17,765 nt of DNA. Source: Lojkania enalia. Taxonomy: Eukaryota; Ascomycota; Dothideomycetes; Pleosporales. A program made the translations under genes and the position numbers. Below are positions 10,115 through 17,566 of the stretch, in pieces. Position 1 is the stretch's first letter; each line of letters begins with the position of its first letter. The stretch lies in NCBI GenBank assembly GCA_010094045.1, contig ML986907.1:11924-29688 (forward strand), given 5' to 3'. Under the pieces are notes generated by a model that worked only from the letters and a program-made list of their open reading frames with translations, ran no database searches and had not been told where the DNA came from.

Positions 10115-10316
10115 TAAGAAGGTCTAAGGATACAATAGGATTAGATATAATAAGAATCCATTATTATTAAAGCTAGAGAAAGAGAAGAGAAGGTATACGG
10201 TAGTAAGATATATATTATTCGCTTACTTTAGTCCAGGCAGGTATAGAGTCGTATAAGGGCAACTGCTATTATAATATCGCAGAAACAGGACCGAGCTATA
10301 GACTAGAACCTTTATA
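10115..10316 (-). repeat. Gypsy-B 5' LTR
   Basis: 202 bp, paired with 4813-5014. It carries the promoter side of the element, given minus-strand transcription. No TATA box can be singled out in such AT-rich sequence. It keeps C where the other LTR has T, and the reverse, at several sites, so each LTR was mutated independently. Confidence 0.93.
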
Positions 10317-10321
10317 CTTAT
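10317..10321. repeat. Gypsy-B target site duplication, right (CTTAT)
   Basis: Directly follows the LTR end ...ctttata and equals 4808-4812. Beyond it, repeat Z continues. Confidence 0.85.
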
Positions 10322-10445
10322 ACTACTTTTATTATAATATTTAAACTAGCTACTAGTAATAGTTGTTAATTACTAGCTAGAATATAACCGATTTATTTTA
10401 ACTATAATAGAGGAAGGTTTTACTAACCTAGCTAGCTTATATAAT
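10317..10445 (+). repeat. Repeat Z, copy 1, right half
   Basis: Continues repeat Z from 4807 and matches the minus strand of 13330-13455, including ggaaggttttactaacct and agctactagtaatag. One plus frame reads TIIEEGFTNLASLYNIDIS, which resembles a psq-type helix-turn-helix ('...I...ASLYNI..STL'), so Z may be the 5' end of an unrecognised transposase gene. That is weak evidence from a single motif. Confidence 0.6.
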
Positions 10446-12110
10446 ATAGATATCTCTATTCTTTATATAATATTTTAATATTTATATATAGTATATAGTA
10501 ATAGAGTTAACTACCTAAAGTATAATTAACTAATTATATATAAACGTTTATAATAGAAATATACTATCTTTAAATAGTTTAAGTATTAGAAGATTAAAAT
10601 AACTAAATAGAAGATAATTCTTCTATAAAAAACTTCTCTATTAAAACTAGTTAAATATAAGTTTTATAAAAATTATATTTTTTAGAATTTTAGAATATAT
10701 ATAAAGTTTCTATAAATATAGCTATAACTAGTAGTTCTAGTATTAATAAGAATATTAATATTTTACTAGACTAGATCTTAATAGATTAAAAAAGAAGCTA
10801 GAATCTAATAGTTTTATAACTATTTCTATAGAAGCTAATTTTATAAGTATATAAAGATTTAGTATAGATATAATCTTAGAAAGTAATTTACTTTTAAAAT
10901 AAACCTTTTAATAATATTCTAGTTAGTAAAACTAGTTATATTTAAAAATAAGAATAATAGTTTTATCTATAAAATAATAAATATATTAAAAATTAGTTAG
11001 AAAATTAATTAGAAGATTAAAAGTAGAACTCTAAAACCCTTAATAGATTAATAGTAGAGGGGTATTATATTCTAGTAAAATATATTTCTTACTACTATAC
11101 TTATAATAGTATTCTTTATAGTAGTATCTTTCTTATTTATTAGAACTTATAGGTATATAACTAAAAGTATTAAATTTTAGAATATTTAAATCCTTCTAGT
11201 AAATAGTATAATACTTTAATTATTTATAATAGTTATTAGATAGATAATATAGGTTAGTATTATATAGAAAAATTAGATTAGTATAGTTATTTAGGATATT
11301 AAGTATTATAATATCTATTATAGTATAATAGAGTTTATTAGAAAGAGAATATTAAAGATATATAATTTATCTAGTCTTATTTAGTTTAGTATTTATAATT
11401 AGGTATTAGAATTTAGTAAAATAAGTAGAAAACCTACTTTAACCTTATTTTAAAATCTCTAGCTTACTCTATATTATAGTCTTCTTATTCTAGTTATTAT
11501 AAATAGATTCTAAAAAAGTAACTAAGCTATTTATAAAGTTAATACTCTTATCTATTAATAGGTTAATTAATATTACTAGATCTTATTCTAAGCGGAAATA
11601 AGTATATAAAAAGTAGATATATTTAGTTAAGTATTAATTAATATTTTCTTCTAGTTTATAATAGAACTTTTTAATAAAATATAAAAGCTCTAAATATTTA
11701 CTAGAAAATATTAGAAAGTTAAATAAGTAGTTAAAATAGAAATATAGATTATATATAGTTTTAAGTAGATTAGAAGTTAATATAAGTATCTATTTAAAAG
11801 CTAAAGTTATAAGCTAAATTAGGCTAAAAATAGGTAATAGTTCTATTACTATTAATATACTAGTAGCTAGTAGAAAGGTAACTATTTAATAGCTACTAAA
11901 TTTTCTTTATACTACTTTAAAGTCTAACTTATAATAGTTCTTTTAGGTTATTAAAGTTTCTACTAGTATCTTATTCTTCTACTATAAAAAGTTTAGTTTA
12001 CTTTAAATCTTTTTAAATATATTAATAAATTCGTTCTTATCTATAGTATATAATAGTAGATAATATAATATAATATTATAGATACTTATATATAGTTAAT
12101 TCTATTATTA
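10446..12110 (+). other. Unidentified, extremely AT-rich block with coding-like plus frame
   Basis: No terminal repeats or known transposon motifs were found. C is very rare on the plus strand. In the frame where codons start at 11189 (positions 2 mod 3), about 11050-11850 reads as a long string with only TAA/TAG stops (for example EYLNPSSK*YNTLIIYNSY), rich in Ile, Tyr, Leu and Gln-type stops. If RIP is reversed in thought, such residues point to Thr, His, Pro and Gln, a low-complexity, probably disordered protein. CA-rich codons for such residues would be prime RIP targets, which would explain why this block is the most AT-rich. It may be the interior of a larger element begun by repeat Z, or a captured gene. 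Family unknown. Confidence 0.35.
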
Positions 12111-12112
12111 TA

Positions 12113-12171
12113 ATATAGTTTACAAGCGAGCTATTAGTATAAGCAAGCTATTACTCTACTAAGATTCGAAC
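12113..12171 (+). repeat. Fot-3 terminal inverted repeat, left
   Basis: It reads atatagtttacaagcgagct and onward, holding two spaced copies of an aagcgagct/aagcaagct word. It pairs with 13229-13287 in reverse complement, with differences almost all C/T or G/A. A TA target duplication precedes it. Confidence 0.8.
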
Positions 12172-12261
12172 AACTTAATTATAATAATTATTAACTATAT
12201 ATATATATATTATAAGAAATAATAGTCTATTAGATTATTTAATATCTGCGCTATTAATTTA

Positions 12262-13228
12262 GCATATTTCAGTATTATAGCCAGGCTATTTATAGCGCCT
12301 ACAACTCTATTAAGGCTAGCTACTCTCTTATAGCTAAGTACTCTAATTATAAATTTTCTTATTAATCTACTCCTTAACATTATTTTAATTAATTATATCT
12401 TTACCTATAGCCTTTATTAGAATTCCCTACTTCTATAATCGTTTTCTTTTCTATTATTTTTACTTTATTACTACCTTATTTACTCGCTTAAAACTCTTAA
12501 TTTAATTAGCTATTAGTATAATTAAATATATTATTATTATAGTACTCTTTTAAAGCTAATTAAAGAGCTATAATAATTAATATAGGTAATAAGTTTTAAT
12601 ATTACTAAATTCTACTATAAATTATTATTAATTAAACCTCTAGTTTACGTATATTATTAGATATTTTAGCTTTTTAGGGGGTAGTCTCTAATATAGGTAG
12701 TATTAGTATATATAGCTTAATATTAAGCTTTAATAGTACTACCTCTAGATTATATAGTACTATTCCAGCACCTTAAAAGCTTACGCGGATATTAGCTTCT
12801 ATAATTAATTAATTATAGGCTACTTTAAAAGCTAAAAGAAGGTAGTCTTATTAATATAGTTAATATAATTATATATTAAGGCTAAGATTTTAGTACTATA
12901 TTTAGCTAATAGTCTATTTACTATAGCTTATACGCTATTAATTATAGGCGGAAATCCTTATAAATCCTAATTAAAGATATAACTAATAAGTACCTCCTCT
13001 TTAGTCTTTATAAACTTCTTTAAATTCGGCTTATAATTATATTATATAGCTATTCTAGTATGTTAAAAATAGAGAGTACTTTAAGAGTAGTAAAAAGTTA
13101 TCATAGTACTATTATTAGTTAAAACTTAACCTCGATTAATAGTTAAAATTATAAGAATAATTTATAATTCTTTATAGATTAATTATATATTACTATATTA
13201 AGCTATTATATATTAATCTAGATAGACT
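12262..13228 (-). pseudogene. Fot-3 transposase: HTH domains fused to C-terminal tail, catalytic core missing
   Basis: Minus strand. About 13080-12850 reads STLYF*HTRIAI*YNYKPN, then TKEEVLISYIFN*DL*GFPP and NRLLAKYSTKILALIYNYIN. These are the end of a psq helix-turn-helix and the CENP-B-type second helix-turn-helix. At about 12838-12852 the frame jumps to LLLAFKVAYN*LIIEANIRV, then F*GAGIVLYNLEVVLLKL, which in Fot-2 lies after the third catalytic Asp. The DDD triad region, about 230-250 codons, is therefore gone. A CX2CX4HX4C knuckle at 12262-12303 reads CRRYKQ-type (CRRY K*PGYNTEIC), with first and last Cys kept. Such a protein could bind termini but not cut. Confidence 0.72.
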
Positions 13229-13287
13229 GTTAAAAGTTTAGTAAGGTAACAGCTTATTTATACTAATAGCTTACTTATAAACTATAT
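13229..13287 (-). repeat. Fot-3 terminal inverted repeat, right
   Basis: Reverse complement of the left terminus; ends in aaactatat followed by TA. It adjoins the 5' end of the transposase reading frame on the minus strand. Confidence 0.8.
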
Positions 13288-13329
13288 TATATTATATAGA
13301 TTTTTATAAAAGTTAGGTCTATACTACTA

Positions 13330-13500
13330 TATAAGCTAGTTAGGTTAGTAAAACCTTCCTCTATTATAATTATAATAAGTTAGTTATATTCTAGCTAATA
13401 GCTAATAGCTATTACTAGTAGCTAGTTTAGATATTCTAATAAGAGTAGTATAGGTATAGAAGTATTATAATATTATTATAATACTAATAAACTATTCCTT
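13330..13500 (-). repeat. Repeat Z, copy 2 (uninterrupted paralogue of the Gypsy-B target)
   Basis: Its minus strand matches 4770-4812 joined to 10322-10445 with no element between. The site equal to CTTAT is cctat at 13450-13454 (minus strand). It sits between Fot-3 and a solo Fot terminus, so its own boundaries are unclear. Confidence 0.7.
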
Positions 13501-13602
13501 TTTATAATATATATATATAGTTAATAATTATTATAATTAAGTTGTTTAAATATTAGTAGAATAATAGCTTATTTATACTAATAGCTTATTTATAAACTAT
13601 AT
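13501..13602 (+). repeat. Solo Fot terminus (TIR plus subterminal sequence)
   Basis: The reverse complement matches the left end of Fot-3 (12113-12215) for about 100 bp, including agttaataattattataatt; it ends at ...aaactatat with TA following. No matching second terminus or transposase tail lies upstream, so this is a truncated 3' end of another Fot-3-type copy. Repeat Z abuts it, suggesting recombination or a later deletion. Confidence 0.65.
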
Positions 13603-13719
13603 TATATATTAAAAGTATTTTTTATAAACTATTTAAAAGAATAATTTACTACTAATCTTTTAAAAAGTAGTTAATAATAATATTAATAATAGAAGCTAAA
13701 TATATAGCTATTATATATA

Positions 13720-13789
13720 ATATATAGTATAAGCGAGCTGATTACCTAAGCGAGCTAATTATAATACTAAGACTCTACTAAAATCGCGA
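13720..13789 (+). repeat. Fot-1 left terminal inverted repeat
   Basis: About 70 bp, matching the Fot-2 TIR. It contains the word aagcgagctgatta and a near copy aagcgagctaatta in tandem, 17 bp apart, likely transposase-binding repeats. A TA at 13718-13719 precedes it. Confidence 0.82.
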
Positions 13790-13821
13790 TAATTATACTT
13801 TATAGTATTATACTATAACTA

Positions 13822-15280
13822 ACAACTATAGAATTAATTTAGAAAGAAGCTAGAATATAGTTTATACTCTAAACTCTTTAATAAAATATAATACTAACTA
13901 TACGTTACGTTATATTAATCTATAATATCTCTTAAAGTATACTTAGTATATAAAGGTAAGAAACAGCTCTACAATATAATTACCGGCCTAATTTAATAAA
14001 GCTTAATAAGATTGAGGAGTAGGTAATTATTTAGTATATACTAGATCTAGATATAAAAGGATTTCCGCTACAGTTTACTACTATTTAAAATATAGTTAAT
14101 TTACTACTAGCTATATGCTCTACTAGCTAGGTTAAAAAGAACTAGATAGAAAACTTTATTAAACGTATATCTAAGCTTAAGGTTAAATTTAATTAAAAGT
14201 ATAACTATTTAAAAGCTAAATATAAGGATCTTAAGATTATAAAAGGTTAGCTCTACCTTATATAGAATATAAAGGCTAAATATAATATTATTAATAAAGA
14301 TATATATAACTTTAATAAATTAGGCTTTATAATAGGCGTAATATCGATAGAAGTAGTAGTTACTAGCTCTAAGAGATAGAATTAACTAAAGTAGCTCTAG
14401 CTAGATAATTATAAGTAGACTATAGTTATCTAGGGTATTAATATAATAGGATAGGTAATACTACTTTTTATTATCTTTACAGGTACCTACTACCTCTCTA
14501 TATAGTATAAAGAAGACGATATTCTACTAACCTAGGCTATATAGGTTACTAATAATAGATGAACGATAAATAATATTAGTATTAAGTAGTTAAAACACTT
14601 TAACATATATATAAAGGATTGTACTATTAGTATATATTAATTGCTAATTCTTAATAGCTATAAGAGCTACGATTTACTTAAATTTAGGCAGCTTTATAAG
14701 AAAAAGAATATTATTACTCTCTATATACCTCTATATTTATTATATCTACTATAACTACTAGATATAGGTTATTTCTCGCCTTTAAAGACTGCGTATAGGC
14801 GCTAAGTTAAGTAGCTAATATATAGTTATATTAACTATATTATAAAAATCGAGTTCTTATCCTACTTTAAAGTAGCTTTTAATATAGCAATTATAAAGAG
14901 TAATATTCTAAGTAGCTTTTAAAGTGCTAGCCTAGTTCTATTTAACCTAGATGTAGTACTATTAAAGCTTAAAATTTAACTATATATACTAATACCTTCT
15001 ATAGTTAAAAATACTTCTTAGAAGTTAAAAATACTAAATAATCCTATTAAATTTAGGTTTTAATCTATATACGTTTAATTAAGAGTTTAAAAGTATTTAA
15101 ATAGCTTATCTATTTTAATAGTAGAGGCGTTTAAAAAGTTTATAAAGGGTACTATATATATAATATATAAAAATATACTATTATACGCTTAGGTTACTAA
15201 GTTTTAAATAGCTAATAAGACCGCTATATAATATTAATTATATAAAAGAAAGTATATATAGAAGAAAGATAATATAATAA
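13822..15280 (+). pseudogene. Fot-1 DDD transposase, decayed and truncated
   Basis: Same order as Fot-2: psq-type helix-turn-helix near the start, CENP-B-type helix-turn-helix (YILDLDIKGF), N*IENFIKR-like end of the DNA-binding part, then the DDE_1/pogo core. DIYNFNKLGF at 14299-14328 has the first catalytic Asp as Asn (14314). LILNSYKSY has the second as Asn (14653). LLDIGYFSPLK keeps the third Asp (14761). All three are in one frame; 35 residues separate the second and third, a DD35D spacing. The frame is intact across the point where Fot-2 lost a base (14464-14468 has five T). The C-terminal knuckle is cut off by Gypsy-A. Confidence 0.85.
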
Positions 15281-15693
15281 TACGAAGAAATCGTTCTATA
15301 AAAAGCTTTATATATAACCTTATCTTAAAGCTGTTTACTTATCTTATCCTATCCCCAGCTCCGCCCCTTTTCCCTTCCGTATATAGTTATATACTCCCTT
15401 ATAAGAAGCTTAGTAGTTCTTCTATATCCTTTTATATAAGGCCTATAGGTGTTAATAGAATTCTTAGATCTCTAAACCCCTATATACTTCTATATATCTC
15501 TAAGTAGATTTGTATTATATTTAGACCTATTATTTTACCTGCGCTATTATATTATATAGAAGAACTTAATACTACTAGTAATAGCCTCTTTAATAATATC
15601 GCATTAATTGTTTATTTAACTATATCTAAGTTTAAAATATACCTAATTTAGTTTAGATTATAATACTTATATACTATTATATTAAATTATTTA
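15281..15693 (+). repeat. Gypsy-A LTR, right copy, first segment
   Basis: Reverse complement of 2584 down to about 2170. It starts TACGAAG, against TGCAAAG in the other copy, and includes the GC-richer block around 15350-15385. It directly follows Fot-1 sequence. It stops at the TA (15692-15693) where Fot-2 enters and resumes at 17565. Both Gypsy-A copies have AATAA just before their start, but the second duplication copy is outside the window. Confidence 0.85.
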
Positions 15694-15763
15694 ACGTATA
15701 GTATAAGCGAGCTAATTACCTAAGCAAGCTGATTATAATACTAAGACTCTACTAAAATCGCGA
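15694..15763 (+). repeat. Fot-2 left terminal inverted repeat
   Basis: Begins acgtatagtataagcgagct and ends ctaaaatcgcga; pairs with 17495-17564. It contains a tandem aagcgagctaatta/aagcaagctgatta motif. Confidence 0.9.
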
Positions 15764-15795
15764 TAATTATACTTTATAGTATTATACTACAACTA

Positions 15796-17440
15796 ATAAC
15801 TACAGAATTAATTTAGAAAGAAGCTAGAATATAGCTTATACTTTAAGCTCTTTAATAAGACGTAATACTAACTATATATTACGTTGTATTAATCTATAAT
15901 ATCTTCTAAAGTACACTTAGTATATAAAGGTAAGGAACAGTTCTATAACGCGATTACCGGCCTAATTTAATAAAGCTTAGTAAGACTAAGGAGTAGGTGA
16001 TTATTTAGTATATACTAGATCTAGATATAAAAGGATTTCTGCTGCGGCTTACTACTATTTAAAATATAGCCAATTCACTACTAGCTGCACGTTCTACTAG
16101 CTAGGTTAGAAAGAATTGGGTAGAGAACTTTATTAAACGTACGCCTAAGCTTAAGATTAAATTTAATCGAAAGTACGACTATTTAAGAGTTAAATATAAG
16201 AATCCTAAAGTTATAGAAGGCTAGTTCTACCTTATATAGAATATAAAGGCTAAGTATAGTATTATTAATAAAGATACGTACAACTTTAACAAATTAGGCT
16301 TTATAATAGGCGTAATATCGATAGAAATAGTAGTTACTAGCTCTAAGAGATAGAATTAACTAAAGCAGCTCTAGCTAGATAATTATAAGTGGACTATAGT
16401 TATTTAGGATATTAACGCGATAGAATAGGCGATACTACTTTTATCATCTTTACAGGCATCTACCACCTCTCTATATAGTATAAAGAAGATAATATTCTAC
16501 TAACCTAGGCTATATAGGTTACTAATAACGGCTGGACGATAAATAATATTAGTATTAAGTAGTTAAAGCACTTTAACACATATATAAAGGATTATACTAT
16601 TAGTATATATTAATTGCTAATTCTTAACGGCTATAAGAGCTACAACTCGCTTAAATTTAGGTAGCTCTACGAGGAAAAGAATATTATTACTCTCTATATA
16701 CCTCTACATTTATTATATCTACTATAGCTACTAGATGTAGGTTATTTCTCGCCTTTAAAGACTGCGTATAGGCGCTAAGTTAAGTAGCTGATACGCGGTT
16801 ATATTAACCACATTATAAAAATCGAGTTCTTACCCTACTTTAAAGTAGCTTTTAACGTAGTAATTACGAAGAGTAATATCCTAAATAGCTTTTAAGGTAC
16901 TAGTCTAGTTCTATTTAATCTAGATATAGTACTATTAAAGCTCGAAGTTCGACTATATATACTAATACCCTCTATAGTTAAAGATACCTCTTAGGAGTTA
17001 AAAATACTAAGTAATCCTATTAAATTTAGGTCTTAATCTGCGTACGTTTAATTAAGAGTTTAAAAGTACTTAGATAGCTTATCTACTTTAATAGTAGAGG
17101 CGTTTAAATAGTTTATTAAGAATGCTGCGTATATAATATATAAAAATGTACTATTACGCGCTCAAGTTACTAAGCTTTAAGTAGTTAATAAGGCTGCTAT
17201 ACAACATCAATTATATAAAAGAAAGCGTATATAGAAGGAAGGCAACCTAACAATTAAAAAAGGCGCTCGATTAACTACTCTAAAAGATTTTAACACTTAT
17301 ACTAATAGGAAGAAGGGTAGGAAGAAGGCGCGCGTTAATAGAAACTAGCCGATTTAAAGGCGCTGTAGGTAGTATAGTAAGGCTAGGTATAACTCACGGA
17401 CGTATAAAAATGATACTATAGATATAGAAGAATAGGCTAC
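15796..17440 (+). pseudogene. Fot-2 pogo/Fot1-type transposase, decayed
   Basis: This would cut and join DNA at TA sites in the nucleus. Near 15850-15930, LTIYYVVLIYNIF*STLS is a psq-type helix-turn-helix. About 15990-16150 is a CENP-B-type one (YILDLDIKGF and KNWVENFIKRTPKLK). The DDE_1 core includes TYNFNKLGFIIGVIS (first Asp now Asn, 16288), LILNGYKSY (second now Asn, 16626) and LLDVGYFSPLK (third Asp kept, 16734). GTSLVLFNLDIVLLKL follows near 16895, then basic RKKGRKKARV (about 17310) and a CX2CX4HX4C knuckle at 17364-17405 (CR*YSKARYNSRTY). One T is missing in a T run at 16438-16442 compared with Fot-1, shifting the frame between the first and second Asp. Full length would be about 540 residues, normal for Fot1/Pot2. 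The start codon is not certain. Confidence 0.9.
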
Positions 17441-17494
17441 TATACTATATAGTACGATAGAATATAAGAAAATATAATATTTTGCGAAAAGTAG

Positions 17495-17564
17495 TCGCGA
17501 TTTTAGTATAGTCTTAATATTATAATCAGCTCGCTTGGGTAATCAGCTTACTTATACTATATAT
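17495..17564 (-). repeat. Fot-2 right terminal inverted repeat
   Basis: Reverse complement of the left TIR, with tcgcgattttag at the inner edge and cttatactatatat at the outer edge, followed by TA. Confidence 0.9.
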
Positions 17565-17566
17565 TA

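Larger units (their letters stand above)
4813..10316 (-). mobile_element. Gypsy-B: full-length chromovirus-like Ty3/gypsy LTR retrotransposon, RIP-inactivated
   Basis: The element is 5504 bp, transcribed on the minus strand, with 202-bp LTRs at both ends, a CTTAT target duplication and a purine tract (minus strand) next to the 3' LTR. Domain order from 5' to 3' on the minus strand is gag with CCHC knuckle, protease, reverse transcriptase, RNase H, integrase and chromodomain. That order and the terminal chromodomain place it among fungal chromoviruses. Both LTR ends read TA rather than TG/CA, as RIP would produce. By eye the LTRs differ at about 17 of 202 positions, all transitions and no indels, so most divergence is RIP. 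No obvious tRNA primer-binding site follows the 5' LTR. Many stops and altered catalytic residues make it inactive. Confidence 0.93.
12113..13287 (-). mobile_element. Fot-3: internally deleted Fot/pogo transposon (1.18 kb)
   Basis: Terminal inverted repeats of about 59 bp at 12113-12171 and 13229-13287 begin atatagttt and are flanked by TA on both sides (12111-12112, 13288-13289), the Tc1/mariner target duplication. The body encodes a transposase on the minus strand that joins the N-terminal DNA-binding domain straight to the C-terminal tail. At 1175 bp it is about 700 bp shorter than Fot-2 (1871 bp). It looks like a deletion derivative, the usual route to non-autonomous elements. Alternatively the deletion came after it died. 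The left end also matches 13501-13602 over about 100 bp, a related solo end. Confidence 0.75.
13720..15280 (+). mobile_element. Fot-1: Fot1/Pot2-like transposon, 3' end removed by Gypsy-A insertion
   Basis: Colinear with Fot-2 at a constant offset of 1974 bp from 13720 to about 15280. The left TIR (13720-13789) is preceded by TA. At 15281 the match to Fot-2 stops and the Gypsy-A LTR begins, so the last 310 bp (C-terminus and right TIR) are displaced beyond the window. Fot-1 carries visibly more C-to-T and G-to-A changes than Fot-2, as expected of an older copy. Confidence 0.88.
15694..17564 (+). mobile_element. Fot-2: complete Fot1/Pot2-like transposon, 1871 bp
   Basis: The element has 70-bp TIRs at 15694-15763 and 17495-17564 and TA duplications at 15692-15693 and 17565-17566. 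It sits inside the Gypsy-A LTR: flanks attattTA and TAgttatttagataag rejoin to match the uninterrupted LTR copy near 2160-2190. Length, TIRs, TA target and transposase all match the Fot1/Pot2 group of fungal pogo elements. It has more surviving CpA and TpG than any other element here, in keeping with being the youngest insertion. Confidence 0.92.

Noticed and set aside
10446..12110. LINE, hAT or Helitron identity for the unexplained block
   Set aside because: I found no reverse transcriptase, helicase, Rep or hAT dimerisation motif in any frame.
12113..13602. A single 1.49-kb element using the outer terminus at 13602 as the partner of 12113
   Set aside because: The outer end matches the left end better, but extends into the same subterminal sequence as the left end, so it is a second 3' end, not a 5' end. 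The terminus at 13287 lies just upstream of the transposase N-terminus and has its own TA, so it fits as the true partner.
13718..13760. Origin-like or tRNA-like structure in repeated aagcgagct words
   Set aside because: They are the TIRs of Fot elements, shown by their positions at both element ends and flanking TA.
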